Translations under genes and position numbers: made by a program
Assembly (NCBI GenBank): GCA_017311185.1
Contig: JAESUZ010000341.1
Span: forward strand, 62,001 to 126,000
Origin: Proteles cristata cristata
Taxonomy: Eukaryota > Chordata > Mammalia > Carnivora > Hyaenidae
Reading direction: 5' to 3'
DNA: 64,000 bases
In this document: piece after piece, positions 50,513 through 64,000 of the stretch
Layout: each line of letters starts with the position of its first letter
Numbering within the stretch: position 1 is the stretch's first letter
Notes under the pieces: model-generated
Database searches by the model: none
Seen by the model: the letters and a program-made list of their open reading frames with translations, nothing else
What the model was told of the DNA's origin: nothing

Positions 50513-51065
50513 GTATGTTTCTTATGCAATAAATCTCATTATGTAAACATTATTCATTGCAGGTTTTAGACATACAGTCTTTCTGTTAAGCTGCCTTTAT
50601 CAAGTTTCTTAGCTAAAGCCCAAGTTTATAAGACTGTAGATTTAATTACTTTAACCACCTCAACATGATAAAGGTCATTTATGAGAAACCCACAGCTGAC
50701 ATCAGACTCAATGGTGAAAGACTAAAAACTTCCCTCCTTAATAGATTAGGAACAAGGTAAGGATGCCTGCTGTCACCACTGGTGTTCAGCATTGTACTTG
50801 AAGTTTTAGCCTCAGCAACAAGGCAAGAAAAAGAAATAGAAAGCATGCATATTGGAAAAGAAGGATTAAAACTATTAAAACTATTTCCATTCACAGATGA
50901 TCTCTTATATGTAGAAGATCTTTAAAAATGCACCAAAAAACTATTAGAGCTAATAAATGGATTCAGCAAAGCTGCAAGGTTACAAAATCAATGCACATAA
51001 TCAGCTGTATTTCATCAGCAATGGACACTTTGAACAGGAAATTTAGAAACAAAGAATTAAATTGT

Positions 51066-51205
51066 ATGTATGTACTTATTTAAGTAGGTTCATGCCCAAC
51101 TGAGCCCAATCCAGGACTTGAACTCAATAATCCTGTGATCATGATCTGACCTGAGCTGAGATCAAAAGTCAGATACTTAATCAACTGAGTCACCCAGGCG
51201 CCCCC
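51066..51205 (-). repeat. CAN-SINE, partial, inside LINE-1
   Basis: Flanked by AAAGAATTAAATT-like sequence on both sides. Confidence 0.85.
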
Positions 51206-51237
51206 AAGGAATTAAATTTTAAAAAGAGAATTAAATT

Positions 51238-51440
51238 GGGGCATCTGGGTTGCTCAGTTAGTTGGGCATCTGACTCCTGGTTTTGGCTCAGGTCATGATC
51301 TCACAGTTTGTGAGTTCCAGCCTTGTGTCAGGCTCTGCACTGCCAGTGAAGAGCCTGCTTGGGATTCTCTCTCCCTCTTTCTCTGCCTCTTCCCCACTCA
51401 CTCTCTTTCTCTCTTTCAAAATAAATTTAAAACAAAAATT
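51238..51440 (+). repeat. CAN-SINE, first of a tandem trio inside LINE-1
   Basis: AAAAAGAGAATTAA precedes it and recurs after the third copy (51927). Confidence 0.92.
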
Positions 51441-51442
51441 AA

Positions 51443-51652
51443 AGCACTCCTGGGTGGCTCTGTCGGTTAAGTGGCCAGCTTCGGCTCGGGTCATGATCTT
51501 GCAGTTAATGACTTTGAGCGCTGCATCGGGCTGGCTGCTGAGAACTCAGAGCCTGGATCCTGCTTCAGATTCTTTGTCTCCCTCTCTGTCTGCCCCTCCC
51601 CTGCTCACGCTCAGTCTCTCTGTCTTTCAAAAATAAACATTAAAAACTTTAA
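51443..51652 (+). repeat. CAN-SINE, second of the trio
   Basis: Inserted in the first copy's tail. Confidence 0.92.
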
Positions 51653-51658
51653 AAAATA

Positions 51659-51829
51659 GGGGCGCCTGGGTGGCTTAGTCGGTTAAGCGTCCGACTTTCG
51701 CTTGGGTCATGATCTCGCGATTTGTGGGTTCGAGCCCCACATTGGGCTCTGTGCTGACAGCCAGCTCAGAGCCTGGAGCCTGTTTCAGAGTCTGTGACTC
51801 CCCCTCTCTCTAACCCTCCCCTGCTCATG

Positions 51830-51867
<38 letters not shown>

Positions 51868-51900
51868 GAAATAAATAAAACATTAAAAAAATAAAAAATA
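51659..51900 (+). repeat. CAN-SINE, third of the trio, young, sense to DEPDC5
   Basis: Inserted in the second copy's tail with duplication ACTTTAAAAAATA. Its CT tract is expanded to about (CT)14 before CCTAG. Confidence 0.95.
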
Positions 51901-52589
51901 ATAAAAAATAAAACTTTAAAAAATAAAAAATTAAAAAGAGAATTAACTTAAAAAAAATTCTATATACAAGAACATCAGAGAGTGTAAAATATTTTGAATT
52001 AATTTACCCAAGGAGGTGCAAGATTTGTATGCTAAAATCTACAAAATGTTGCTGAACGAGATTAATAAAGATCTAAATAAATGAAAAGAACCAACCCATG
52101 ATCATAGATTGGGAGACTTAATATCATTAAAATAGCAATAGTACTCAAACTATAGTTCAGTCCCTATCAAAATCCCAATGACCTTTCTTTTTCGCAGAAA
52201 CGGAAAAGCTAATTGTAAAATTTATGTAGAATTGCAAGGGATTCTGCGTAGCCAAAACAACCTTGAGAAAGAACAACAAAGTTGGAGGCCTCTCACTTCC
52301 TAATTTCAAAACTTACTACAAAGCTAAAATGCACCTGGCATTTAGATAGATCTATAAATCATTGGAATAGAATTGAGAGTACAGAAATCAATCTATACAC
52401 CTGTGATTTTAGACAAGGATGTCAAGTCCATTCAATGAAAGAAAGAACAGTCTCTTCAACAAATGGTTCTGAGCCAACTGAATATCCATATGCAGAATGA
52501 ATTTGGACCTCTTACTTCACATCATATATAAAAATTAACTCACGGTGGATCAAAGACCTAATGTAGGAGAGCTATTTGAGGTCACATTA

Positions 52590-52800
52590 TGTAATGGCAA
52601 ACAACATGGAGTTTGGATAGAAACAATTTGGGCTTAAAATTATGGTTCTGCTTTGATTAGATTTTTTTTTTTTTAAATCTTGGAGAAGTAGTCAGTCTCT
52701 CTGAGCTTCTGTTTTCTTTTCTTCAAAATGGAGATTATAATAGTACCTGCCTCACAAGGTGTTTTAAAGTATCTGTACATAGTAGGGTCTCAGTTGAATC
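52590..52800 (+). repeat. MIR
   Basis: 'TCTCTCTGAGCTTCTGTTTT' ... 'GATTATAATAGTACCTGCC' matches MIR. Confidence 0.75.
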
Positions 52801-53730
52801 TTAAGTACCATCTTCTTACCTCAGCAATATGGGAGCACTGTCCGTCAGCTCTAAAGGGTACAGAAATAGAAAGACAATGATTACCCTGAGAGAACTTACA
52901 GATCTGCTGGGGAGCTTGCATCTACATATTTGAAACAATAGCAAGCCATATGTTTTAGGGGTTAGAATTTTATTTAGTTTTGAATTTGGGCCTGGAAGAC
53001 TGAGGAAGTTTTGGATGGTTGAAAAGGAAGATGGAGAGGTTGTGTCAGATGAACAGTTTGACCAAAAGGATATAGATGGGCATGAGAGTAGGGTATGGTC
53101 TTAGGTGACTTCACAGAGGATTAGTGTAGGGAATAATTAAGTAATAAGATGGATTAGAAGGATGGGGTCGCATCAAGCCAGGAAGTTTGGACCTGACAGG
53201 AAGTGTGGGAGCTATTAAAGATTCTCAGTCAAGTGGTCAGTATGATCAAAGCCAGGGAGAATTTGAGGAAGGAGTAGTCTAAGTGGCCAGGAGCAATGTG
53301 GTGAAGTGACACATGGAATTAAGCAGAGCAGCGAGGAGGCTTCTGCAGTCGTGTGACTTAACAGTGATCAGGACTTTGTGTCTGCCTGAGTACAGGGGCT
53401 AAAGTTTGAGGTGGGCTGAATAATGGTCACCTTGGACCACGTAAATGGCCATTTCAGTATTGGGTGTGTGAAAACGTTCATTTTAAGGCTCAGTGCCTTA
53501 GATGTCCCCTCACCCTAGATTTTGTGCATGGATTTTTTTTATTAGATATAGGTGCAGGGTTTGGAATAGGTTCAGTCATTAGTTTATAGGACTTCACTCT
53601 TAGGATTTGTTTATTTTTTTAAAGTCAAGAACTTGGTTTTAAAGCAGGAGCTTGAAAAGGAATTAAAATAACTTTCTGTCGTCACTCTATTGATTTAATG
53701 ATATTTGGTGAAGGTTGTTTATACTTTTTT
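52801..53730. other. DEPDC5 intron 10, no gene seen
   Basis: About 52930-53300 resembles the unresolved old repeat seen at 46.2 kb. Confidence 0.4.
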
Positions 53731-53732
53731 AG

Positions 53733-53928
53733 TTTTTTAAGTTTATTTTTTATTTGTGAGAGAGAATGAGAACAGGGGAGATGCAGAGAGAAAGGGAGAG
53801 AGAATCCCAGGTAGGCTCTGTGCTGCACAACGCAGAGCTCAACATGGGACTCGATCCCACAAACCATGAGATCATAACTTGAGCCAAAATCAAGAGTTGG
53901 TGACTCAATTGACTGAGCCACCAGGCGA
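53733..53928 (-). repeat. CAN-SINE, diverged
   Basis: Minus-strand copy. Confidence 0.88.
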
Positions 53929-54054
53929 TTCTTTATACCTCCTGTTGAATGACTTACAGCTAACACTGTGGCAACTGGATCAAGCATGAGAGTTCATGAA
54001 TTCATTTCAGAGCCCAAAATATGGTAGTGGGGGGAATAATAGTAGTAGTCGTAA

Positions 54055-54260
54055 TTAACATTTATTGAGTATTTTGACATACTGGGTATCATGATACGTG
54101 TTTTGCCCACATTATCTCACTTAATCCTCTTACTCCTATTAATACTGGTATGGAAAGTACAGCTCAATGAAGTTGGGCAACTTATCTATGATCAACAGCA
54201 TGTAAAAGCAAAATGAGAATTCTAATTTCATGCCATCCATTCTCCCAGAGCTACACTGAG
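54055..54260 (+). repeat. MIR-like element
   Basis: 'ACATTTATTGAGTATTTTGA' ... 'ACATTATCTCACTTAATCCT' is typical MIRb. Confidence 0.75.
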
Positions 54261-55365
54261 ATCGTGACCTCTCTGCTGTCCTGTCTGTATTTTTATAACC
54301 CCAGGCCATGCACCTATTGTATGCTATCCCCACCATCACATGAGATGAGAGACTCAAATGCCCATACCATCCCAATCGTTGTAAGGCATTTTTTTTCTAT
54401 ATATCACTTATACCAAAATGAGTTAAATTTGAAGTTGAGTTTGGAGCACTGGGCATCCAATACATTAGTTGATGGCTAATAAAGATTTGCTCTTTCCTAG
54501 CGTTCTGCTCGTGGTGCTGTGGCTTGAATTTAGGAATTTCGGTCCACTTGAGATATATCCATGGGGGAATATAAGGTGACATGTTATGTGCATCATGTTG
54601 TATATATACCCTACATGGTGAATGCTGAGTTGTGTAATCAGTGAGCCTGGTGGGTTAGGGACAGGGTTGGTCTGTGTAAGCACCCATCTTCAAAGATCTG
54701 GGAGGAACTGAAACTGGGCTTGCTGGCTTACTAGGGCAAGCCACATTTCATGCCATCTGTAAACACCCTCTTTCCAGAACATTGATTTCCAGACTCCATG
54801 AATTGTTTATTCCCACTAGTCCTCATCCTAATCCAAAGGTACTTCATCACCCTGGCTTTAACTGCTGCATCTCGAACAGCTCCCAACCCTGATTTTATGA
54901 CAGTGGTAGGATGTTGGGTTTGTAGTTAATTCTTACTTATACCATCGTGTGTTTTGTTCTTGTTCCTAAACTATGGTTCTGAAGAAATTTTAAAAACAAC
55001 ATGAAGCAGGTACAAATACCATGATCCTTTGACACTGGGCTCATCTAGTTCATGTCAAATCAAGAGCTGAGAAATAGTGACCCATATGTATTGGTGATTT
55101 ACTGTTTTCAAAGCACTTTTTGCTTTCCTGTGACTATTGCCCAAGATCACATAGTGTTAAATTTCAGGGCCAGGACTCAACCTGCATTTTCTCACTCCAA
55201 CAGTCCTCTGTTCACTGGATCATGCAACCTACAATGATGTGACATCATCCAATATAGTGTGCTGCCATTGGGTCTCCTAGAATTGATAATATTATGTTAA
55301 ATCAGCCTGCTTCATCATGAAGTGAATAAAATAAGCTTGAGCTCTTTTTCTCTACTTATTCCTAG
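54261..55365. other. DEPDC5 intron 10, no gene seen
   Basis: MIR-like piece about 55060-55240; otherwise not recognised. Confidence 0.45.
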
Positions 55366-55560
<195 letters not shown>

Positions 55561-55671
55561 TAGTCCGTTAGGGGATGTAGGAAGTCTATGGGCCATGATT
55601 CATCTTAAAGCAAACTCGATACATAATTTATTTCATTCATTTGTTCATTTATTCTGGTGATGAAAACCTTT

Positions 55672-55893
55672 TTTTTTAATGTTTATTTTTGAGAGAGACA
55701 GTGCATGAACAGGGGAGGGGCAGAGAGAGTGGGAGAATTCAGAAGAATTCAGTGGGAGAATACAGAATTCAAAGCAAACTCCAGGCTCTGAGCTGTCAGT
55801 ACACAGCCCAACGTGGGGCTTGAACTAATAACTATGAGATCATGACCTGAGACAGCATCAGATGCTTAACCCACTAAGCCACCCAGGCGCCCC
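55672..55893 (-). repeat. CAN-SINE
   Basis: Flanked by CTGGTGATGAAAACCTTT / CTGGTGATGCAGATCTTT (three differences). The segment 'AGTGGGAGAATTCAGAAGA' is locally duplicated. Confidence 0.91.
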
Positions 55894-55933
55894 TGGTGAT
55901 GCAGATCTTTAACCTAGAAGGAGGAGCAGGTAA

Positions 55934-56735
<802 letters not shown>

Positions 56736-56739
56736 TTAT

Positions 56740-56961
56740 TATTATTATTATTTTTTAACATTTATTTATTTTTTTGAGAGACAGAGAGACAGAGCATGAT
56801 CAAGGGAGGGTCAGAGAGAGAGGGAGACACAGAATCTGAAACAGGCTCCAGGCTCTGAGCCGTCAGCACAGAGCCCAACGCAGGGCTCAAAGTCACAAAC
56901 TGCAAGATCATGACCTGAGCTGAAGTCAGAGGCTCAACCAACTGAGCCACCCAGGCGCCCC
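56740..56961 (-). repeat. CAN-SINE
   Basis: TTAAGTCTT on both sides. Confidence 0.93.
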
Positions 56962-57334
56962 TGTTAAGTCTTGATGTAAATTCACCCTTGATGCAATTTC
57001 ACCCTTCCTTTTTGCCCCCAAACATGTGATGTGTTGAAGACTAAGTTGGTAGTTCTGTAGTATTGTGCTTTCCAATCTTTCATGTTCCTATGAACCTTTC
57101 CTGGGGATCATTCTGAGTCCAATCAGTTTGGAAGTCCTGGGATGGGCCTGAGATTCTGCTTGTCCAACTAGCTCCTGTGCTTGCATATGTTGGTCTCTGC
57201 ACCCCATTTTGAGTAGGGAGGCTGTAAAAGACCCTTTCTGGATTTGTCTGATTGCATCCTTGTGGTGGTGCTTATTTTCTATAAACCAAAGGTTACAAAT
57301 GAGGCAATTTAGCTGCCCTGTCCACTCACCATGG

Positions 57335-57535
57335 ACATTTGGCATTGTCTAGAGACTTTTTTCCTTTTGGTCAAAATGGTATAGGGGAGGTAAAAAGGGG
57401 GAGGTTCTACAACTGATACCTGCTGGGTAGAGGCCAGGGATGCTGCTCTGCATCCTGCAGTGCACACAGGACAGCCCCCGCTGTAGTTATTTAGCTCAAG
57501 GTAACTAACAGTAGTGCTGAGGTTGAGAAGCCCTC
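57335..57535 (-). mobile_element. MER20
   Basis: Antisense MER20 ('TTTGGCATTGTCTAGAGAC' ... 'TGCTGAGGTTGAGAAGC'). Confidence 0.8.
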
Positions 57536-57835
57536 TCTAAGGACTTGATGGAATTTAGGTTGGACCTTTTTCGTAAGACTTACCTCATTGTTGATGCCCT
57601 GTACTTCACGCTGCATCACTACAGGAATGCAGATCAGTCTAGACGTCCTGACTGTGGCCCTGAATAAGGGGATGCTTTGTGAGATGATAGAAGCATAGCA
57701 GATATAGTCAGATGGCATTGCTCTGTGACCTGGGGCTGAAGGCCCTTGATCTTTTAAACTCTCAGATCTGTGGAGAAATTTATCACATGATTCTTGGCTC
57801 TAGAGTAGATCTCAAAACAGACTTAAAAACCCTTT
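57536..57835. other. DEPDC5 intron 12, no gene seen
   Basis: Non-repetitive. Confidence 0.5.
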
Positions 57836-57838
57836 TGG

Positions 57839-58018
57839 GGGCACCTAGGTGGTAGCTCAGTTGGTTGAGCATCTGACTTCATCTCATGGTTTGGGAGTTC
57901 AGGCCCTGCATTGGGTTCTCTTGTCAGCGCAGAGCCTTCTTAGGATTTTCTCTGCCCCTCCCCTGCTTACACTCTTTCTCTCTTTCGCAAAAATGCCTAA
58001 ACATTAAAAAAAAAAAAA
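57839..58018 (+). repeat. CAN-SINE, shortened
   Basis: AAACCCTTTTG on both sides. Confidence 0.92.
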
Positions 58019-58021
58019 AGA

Positions 58022-58965
58022 AACCCTTTTGCTTTGTAGATTTTAAATGGGTTGATTTATTCTTGCCTGAGGTACCAAGATTTTATGCTTAAGTAAAAAC
58101 CAAGTCCTTTGAAACTGAGCACATTTCATCAACTTACTATACTTGTTAAAGATTGCTTCTCTCAAACACACTACTCCGCACTACTCCGTCATCGATTCAG
58201 TCTTGCTTCCTTAGACTGTTTCCTTCTGTAATTGAGAGGAGGAGCTCTTTGTTAGTTTCCCTTCCTACCTTAGATTCTGAAAGACAATCTCACTGTTCTA
58301 CAGTAACAGTTTACTCTGTGGGTTTAGTTTTTGTCTCAGATGGCCAATCCTCTACCTTACCCCCAGCCTGGAGCCTTAAACATATTTCTTTGTAGCTAGT
58401 TCCTTCCTAAGTCTCAAGCCAACACCAAATGCCAATTTGTATTTTTCTCTCCCTTCTCAACTTTGTAATAGCATTCCTAAAGAATAAATATTCTTTTGTA
58501 ATTATATATATATTTCAAAAACCAGTGATTGTGGATAAGCCACAATTTTGGGGGGAACCTTTTTAACTTTTTATCTTAAAATTTTTTCAATTATGAGGAC
58601 ATTAAAAGAGGAATATGATGAATCTGTATACTTTTCACCTAGATTTACCAGTTACTAACATTTAGTAGACACATGATTATTTTCTACTTCATTATCATCT
58701 TTTAAGAATAAGGACATTGTAAGAGAATGTTAGATTTTGCCAATTGTTGTAATATTCCTTGTTGTAATATTCCTTATTGAAATGTTTTTCCTGATCCAGA
58801 TTTCTTTTTAGAATCATGTGTCATTATTAGCTTAATCTTTTGTGTTAGTTTTTCCGTTATGAACCACATGGGTTTGAACTGCATGGATCCCCTTATATCT
58901 GGATTTCTTTCAATAGATACAAGACAGTACTATAAAGGTATTTTCCTTATGATTTTATTTTTTCT
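58022..58965. other. DEPDC5 intron 12, no gene seen
   Basis: About 58565-58860 resembles antisense old L1M; the rest is not recognised. Confidence 0.4.
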
Positions 58966-59166
58966 TTTTTTAAAATTTATTTTGAGAGAGAGAGAGTGCA
59001 AATAGGGGAGGAGAAGAGAGAGAGAGAGACAGAGAGAGAGAATCCCGAGCAAGCTTCACGCTGCCAGTGCAGAGCTCAACTCAGGGCTCAGACTCACAAA
59101 CCACAAGATCATGACCTGAGCCAAATTGAGAGTCAGAAACTTAACCAACTGAGCCACCCAGTAACC
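58966..59166 (-). repeat. CAN-SINE, diverged
   Basis: Minus-strand copy. Confidence 0.89.
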
Positions 59167-59217
59167 CCTTCCCCCTTTACAGTTTTCTTAATAACACTTG
59201 TTTTTGTCTAGTTTTTT

Positions 59218-59438
59218 TTTTTAATTTTTTTTAATGTTTTATTTATTTCTAGGAGAGAGAGAGAGACAGCGTGAGCAGGGGAGGGTCAGAGAGAGAGGGA
59301 GTCACAGACTGAAACAGTCTCCAGGCTCTGAGCTGGCAGTCAGCACAGAGCCCGACACGGGGCTCGAACCCACAAACCGCGAGATCATGACCTAAGCGAA
59401 AGTCAGACGCTTAACCGATTAAGCCACCCAGGCGCCCC
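59218..59438 (-). repeat. CAN-SINE, young subfamily
   Basis: TTTTGTCTAGTTTT on both sides. Confidence 0.95.
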
Positions 59439-60174
59439 TTTTGTCTAGTTTTATTGTAAGAATATAATATATAATATTTATAATGTACACAGTATGTTAA
59501 TAGACTCTTCAGCAGTAAGGGACTTCTGGTCAAGTTTTCAGGGAGTCAAAACATATGCAGATTTTCAGTTGCACAAGTCAGGAACATCTAGCCCCCATGT
59601 TGTTCAAGGGTCAGCTGTATTTCCTTTAAAACTTATCAGATTACCTTTTTATATCACTGAAGAAATAATGCATCTTTGTTGTAGAAATTTTGAAAAATCT
59701 ATAGGAGAGCACAAAATAGAAAATAATAGTGGCTCCACTATGGAGGTTAATAATAAGATGGTAATAATTATCATTTGTATTCACGATTTATTATGTATAG
59801 GCCCTGATTCTAAGTACTTTAAGCATCTCTGTTTCATGTAAATATCACAGCATTCCTTGTGATGGTTACTCTTGTCCCATTGTATAGATGTAGAAACTTA
59901 GACACAAGAGTTTAACTTATCCAAAGCCCATGGAGGATTAAATGATGGCATTTGCATTTGACTAAGTCTAGTTCAGAGTCTGCTTTTGACCATTGTGTTC
60001 TTCAACCCCATAGTGATCCTACTTTAAATTATTTGTTGATTTTCTTTTGGGTCCTGTATCCCTGTGAGAATTTCATGAAAGTGATGGGCTATTTCTTCCC
60101 CCAAGATAAACATCACTATTTATCCCATGCTGATAAATTTTTCATAGCACTTCAGTGGACTCCTAGAACCTCTT
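59439..60174. other. DEPDC5 intron 12, MIR or L2 remnant, no gene seen
   Basis: About 59780-59960 is MIR/L2-like ('TAAGTACTTTAAGCATCTC'). Confidence 0.5.
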
Positions 60175-60283
60175 TTAAGATTTTATTTTTTAAGTAATCT
60201 CTACATCCAGCATGGGGCTTGAACTCACGGCCCCAGGATTAAGAGTTGCATGCTGTACCAACTGAACCAGCCCAACACCCCTA
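60175..60283 (-). repeat. Short tRNA-type SINE relative
   Basis: tRNA-like part only. Confidence 0.75.
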
Positions 60284-61436
60284 ATTCCTGGACTCTTGAG
60301 GGCTCTTGTAGCTTAACAGTATATGAAGCTATTTTTACATAATGAATGTAAAATGTACTCTGGTAGAGAGAATAGCATTGTGAGACTTCATATACCCATT
60401 ACTCATGTTAAACAATTATCAAAGAGGATCGTGTCATTTTTGATAGTTACGTAATATTTGTCATAGTCTGAAGTTTTGTCATAATTTAATTCCTTATTGT
60501 TGGATGTTTAATATTTTTTAATTTTCAAATTGAATTATGTACCACTGTGATAAATAGATATATAGTTATACATTTCTGACTGTTTCTTGCTTTTTTTAAA
60601 AAAATTTGACTTTATTTTTTTAAAGCAGCTTTAGGTTCATAGCAAAATTGAGAGAAGGTACAGGGATTTCCCACATAACTCCTATACCCACACATACATA
60701 ATGCCCTTCCCCCCATTATCAACATCCCTCACCAGAGGGATTTTGTTATAATTAATGAACGTACACAGATATACCATACTCGCTTAGTTAATCTTAGGGT
60801 TCACTCTTGGTGTTGTATATTTTGTGGGTTTGAACAAATATATAATGATATGTCTCCATTATTATAGAATATTTTCACTATAAAAATCATCATTGTTCCA
60901 CTTATCTCTTCCCCCTAACCCACATCTCCTGGCAAGCACCGATCTTTCTAGAGTCTGCACAGTTTTTTGCCTTTTCCAGAAAGTCCTAGAATTGGAATCA
61001 TATAGTATATAACGATTTCATGTTAGGTTTTCACTGAATGGTATACATTTAAATAATATTCATGGCTCAATAGCTTATTTCTTTTTAGCACTCAATAGTA
61101 TTCCATTGTCTGGATATATCACAGTTTGTCCATTCATCTACTGAAGGACATCTTGGTTGCTTTCAAGTTTTGGCAGTTATAATCTTCCATGTGTGGATGT
61201 AAATTTTCAATTAATTTGGGCAATACCAAGGAGTATGATTGCTAGATCATATGATAGGAGTATATTTAGTTTTGTAAGAACCACCAAACCGTTTTCCAAA
61301 GTGGCTCCATTATTTTGCATTCCCACCAACAGTGAATGAAACTTCCTATTGCTCCATATTCTCACCAGCATTTGATATTGTCAGTGTTCTAGATTTTGGC
61401 CATTCTAATAGGCATACAGTAGTCCCGTATTGCTGT

Positions 61437-61451
61437 TTTATTTATTCATTT

Positions 61452-61480
<29 letters not shown>
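61437..61480. repeat. (TTTA)n microsatellite
   Basis: About ten TTTA units with one TTCA, probably grown from the adjoining SINE tail. Confidence 0.93.
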
Positions 61481-61482
<2 letters not shown>

Positions 61483-61686
61483 ATGTTTTTATTTATTTCT
61501 GAGAGAGAGAGAGACAGTGTGAACAGGGGAGGGTCAGAGAGAGGGGGAGACACAGAATCTGAAACACACTCCAGGCTCTGAGTAGCTGTCAGCACAGAGC
61601 CCAATGCGGAGCTCGAACTCACGAACCTTAAGATCATGACCTGAGCCGAAGTTGGATGCTTAACCGACTGAGCCACCCAGGTGCCC
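61481..61686 (-). repeat. CAN-SINE
   Basis: Minus-strand copy inside old LINE-1. Confidence 0.93.
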
Positions 61687-62028
61687 TTACCCCCATACGA
61701 TATGATGTGGAGCATCTTTTCATATGCTTATTTGCCATGTGTATTTCTTTTTTGGTGAGGTGTCTGTTCAGGTATTCTGCCTATCTTTAAATTCATAGTT
61801 TGTTTTCTGATTGTTGAATTTTAAGAGTTCTTTATGGTTTTGGTTGACAGTCCTATATCAGATGTGTTTTTTGCTGACATTATTTTCTAGTCTGTGTCTT
61901 GTCTTCTAATTCTCTTGTCATTGTCTTTCCCAGAGCAGAAGTTATTTAATTTTAATAAGGTCTAGCTTATCAATTTTTCTCTTTCATGGATTGTGGCTTT
62001 GGTGTTGAATCTAAAAAGTCACCGCCCT

Positions 62029-62256
62029 AGGGGCACCTTGGTGGCTCAGTCAGTTAAGTGTCCAACTTGATTTTGGCTCAGGTCATGATCTCATAGTTGG
62101 TGAGTTCAAGTCCCATGTCAGATGCTGTGCTCACAGTGTGGAATATACTTGGGATTATCTCTCCCTCTTTGTCTGCCCTTTCCCTGCCAGCACTCACTCT
62201 CGCCCGCATGCACACTCTCTCTCTCTCTCTCTCAAAATAAATAAAACTTAAAAAAA
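62029..62256 (+). repeat. CAN-SINE
   Basis: Flanked by AAAAAGTCACCGCCCTA / AAAAAGTCATCACCCTA, inside old LINE-1. Confidence 0.93.
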
Positions 62257-62799
62257 AAGTCATCACCCTAACTAGGGTCATGGGATTTTCTGGTATATTA
62301 TCTTTTAGGAGTTTTATAGTTTCACATTTTATATTTTGATCTATGATCTATTTTGAGTTAATTTTATGAAGGGTGTATAGTCTATATCTAGATTCATTTT
62401 CTTTTCTTATTTTTTACGCGTGGATGTCCTCTTGCTCCAGCACCATTTGTTGAAAAGAATGTCTTTGTTCCACTGTGTTATCTTTGCTTCTTTGGTTATA
62501 TTTCATACTTTTGTCTTTTGTTATGTTTTTGGGATTCTGTTTCTGGGCCCTTTATTCTGTTCCATTGATCTATTTGTCTACTCTTTCACCAGTGCTACAC
62601 TATCTTTAGCTTTATCTGTAGCGTCATAGTAAGTCTCGAAGTTGGTTAGTGTTAGTTTTCCAACTTTGTTCTTCTTCAATATTGGTTGGCTATCCGGGTT
62701 CTTTATGTTTCTTTAGGATAAATTCCTAGCATTAAAATTAATGGATTAATAGAAAAATGTTTATATATATATATTTTTTAATTTTATTTTATTATTTAA

Positions 62800-63017
62800 A
62801 AAATTTTTCTTTTAATGTTTATTCATTTTTGAGAGAGAGAGAGACAGAGTGCAAGTAGGAGAGGGGCAGAGAGAGAGGGAGACACAGAATTTGAAGCAGG
62901 CTCTAGGTTCAGAGCTGTCAGCACAGTGCCTGATGTGGGGCTCGAACCCATGGACCTTGAGATCATGACCTGAGCCGAAGTCAGATGCCTAACTGACTGA
63001 GCCACCCAAGCCCCCCT
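62800..63017 (-). repeat. CAN-SINE
   Basis: Minus-strand copy. Confidence 0.92.
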
Positions 63018-63622
<605 letters not shown>

Positions 63623-63898
63623 TGACAGAAAGTGCAGCAGGGAAAGGAGGTGTAGGATGGAGGCTGGCAGTCAAGAGACTCATGCTTGCTTCCTTCCCAG
63701 TGCTGGACAGAGTTTCTGCTTCTGGTCAGGTTTCTATTTTCACTTGGGTCTGATTGTTCATTATGTATGCAGTAAGTTCAATAGTGTACCTACTACAGGG
63801 TAGGGAGACCTCTGAAGCCAGTCACTCTCCACTTTCCACTTCTTTAAGAGTTCATCTTTCATGGGATACTTTTCCTTCTCTTGTGTCTTTTGCTTCAG

Positions 63899-63973
63899 AG
63901 GGCTTTCCTCAAGGAGACAATTCTACCTCAGCACAAGGAAACTACCTAGAGGCCATCAATCTGTCCTTCAATG
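63899..63973 (+). CDS. DEPDC5: DEPDC5 exon 14: residues 291-315, last exon in window
   Basis: Acceptor TTTTGCTTCAG; donor AATG|GTGAGT. The 75-nt exon reads [20 protein letters not shown] then NLSFN. The protein continues outside the window. Confidence 0.96.
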
Positions 63974-64000
63974 GTGAGTAGGGACACCAGTCATGGTGAT

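Larger units (their letters stand above)
50660..52565 (+). mobile_element. LINE-1 ORF2 fragment interrupted by four SINEs
   Basis: 50660-51062 encodes the L1 reverse-transcriptase region (KTSLLNRLGTR-like, then a degraded [11 protein letters not shown] in place of FADD). 51955-52565 continues to the C-terminal ORF2 region. Stops and frame changes make it inert. Sense to DEPDC5. Confidence 0.9.
60596..62740 (-). mobile_element. Long old LINE-1 (L1M-type) 3' region with insertions
   Basis: From 'TTAGGTTCATAGCAAAATTG' through 'GCATTCCCACCAACAGTG' to 'CAGCACCATTTGTTGAAAAG', the antisense order of an old L1 3' UTR and ORF2. Interrupted by the TTTA repeat and two SINEs. Confidence 0.85.

Noticed and set aside
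50660..52565. Possible active LINE-1 reverse transcriptase
   Set aside because: The FADD motif is degraded, stops and frameshifts are present, and four SINEs interrupt it.

Overview
This is a nuclear window from a carnivoran mammal, most likely a feliform and probably a cat. The main evidence is about 75 tRNA-Lys-derived CAN-SINE copies whose body reads 'GGCTCTGTGCTGAC...CAGCTCAGAGCCTGGAGCC', the feliform-type consensus rather than the dog or mustelid type. Carnivoran LINE-1 3' ends are also present. All genes are intron-rich and eukaryotic. I see no bacterial genes, CRISPR array, complete transposon or retrovirus. Nearly all short open frames in the window are chance frames through SINEs, LINE-1 remnants or homopolymers.

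Two protein-coding genes lie head to head and both run off the window. PRR14L is on the minus strand. Its CpG-island promoter is at about 22.85-23.56 kb and its first coding exon is at 14850-15375; later exons must lie left of base 1, because I see none in 1-14849. DEPDC5 is on the plus strand. Its CpG-island promoter is at about 27.48-27.95 kb, and thirteen consecutive coding exons between 28.63 and 63.97 kb encode residues 1-315 with intact reading frame and GT-AG splice sites. DEPDC5 is the scaffold subunit of GATOR1, which restrains mTORC1 under amino-acid shortage. The window covers its N-terminal domain and roughly the first half of its SABA domain. This PRR14L-DEPDC5 divergent arrangement matches human chromosome 22q12.

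Layout: 1-14.8 kb is PRR14L intron packed with SINEs and LINE-1 pieces. 14.85-15.38 kb is the PRR14L coding exon. 15.4-22.8 kb is PRR14L intron 1. 22.8-27.95 kb holds the two CpG islands and a 4-kb inter-promoter spacer. 28-64 kb is DEPDC5 exons separated by repeat-rich introns. A minus-strand RPL37A processed pseudogene lies at about 47.0-47.3 kb in DEPDC5 intron 8. Older repeats (L1M, L2, MIR, MER20, a hAT-type element) fill much of the rest.

I found no undescribed biological system. The best second-look items concern retrotransposition: a LINE-1 copy with an apparent 3' transduction bounded by a 17-bp duplication; two extremely short LINE-1 insertions (43 and 87 bp) with clean duplications; repeated reuse of the same target sites by SINEs; and a young SINE subfamily whose tail carries a near-consensus 3' splice site plus AATAAA, present five times in sense orientation inside DEPDC5. 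Splice-site calls rest on reading-frame continuity with my recollection of the human proteins, not on a database alignment.
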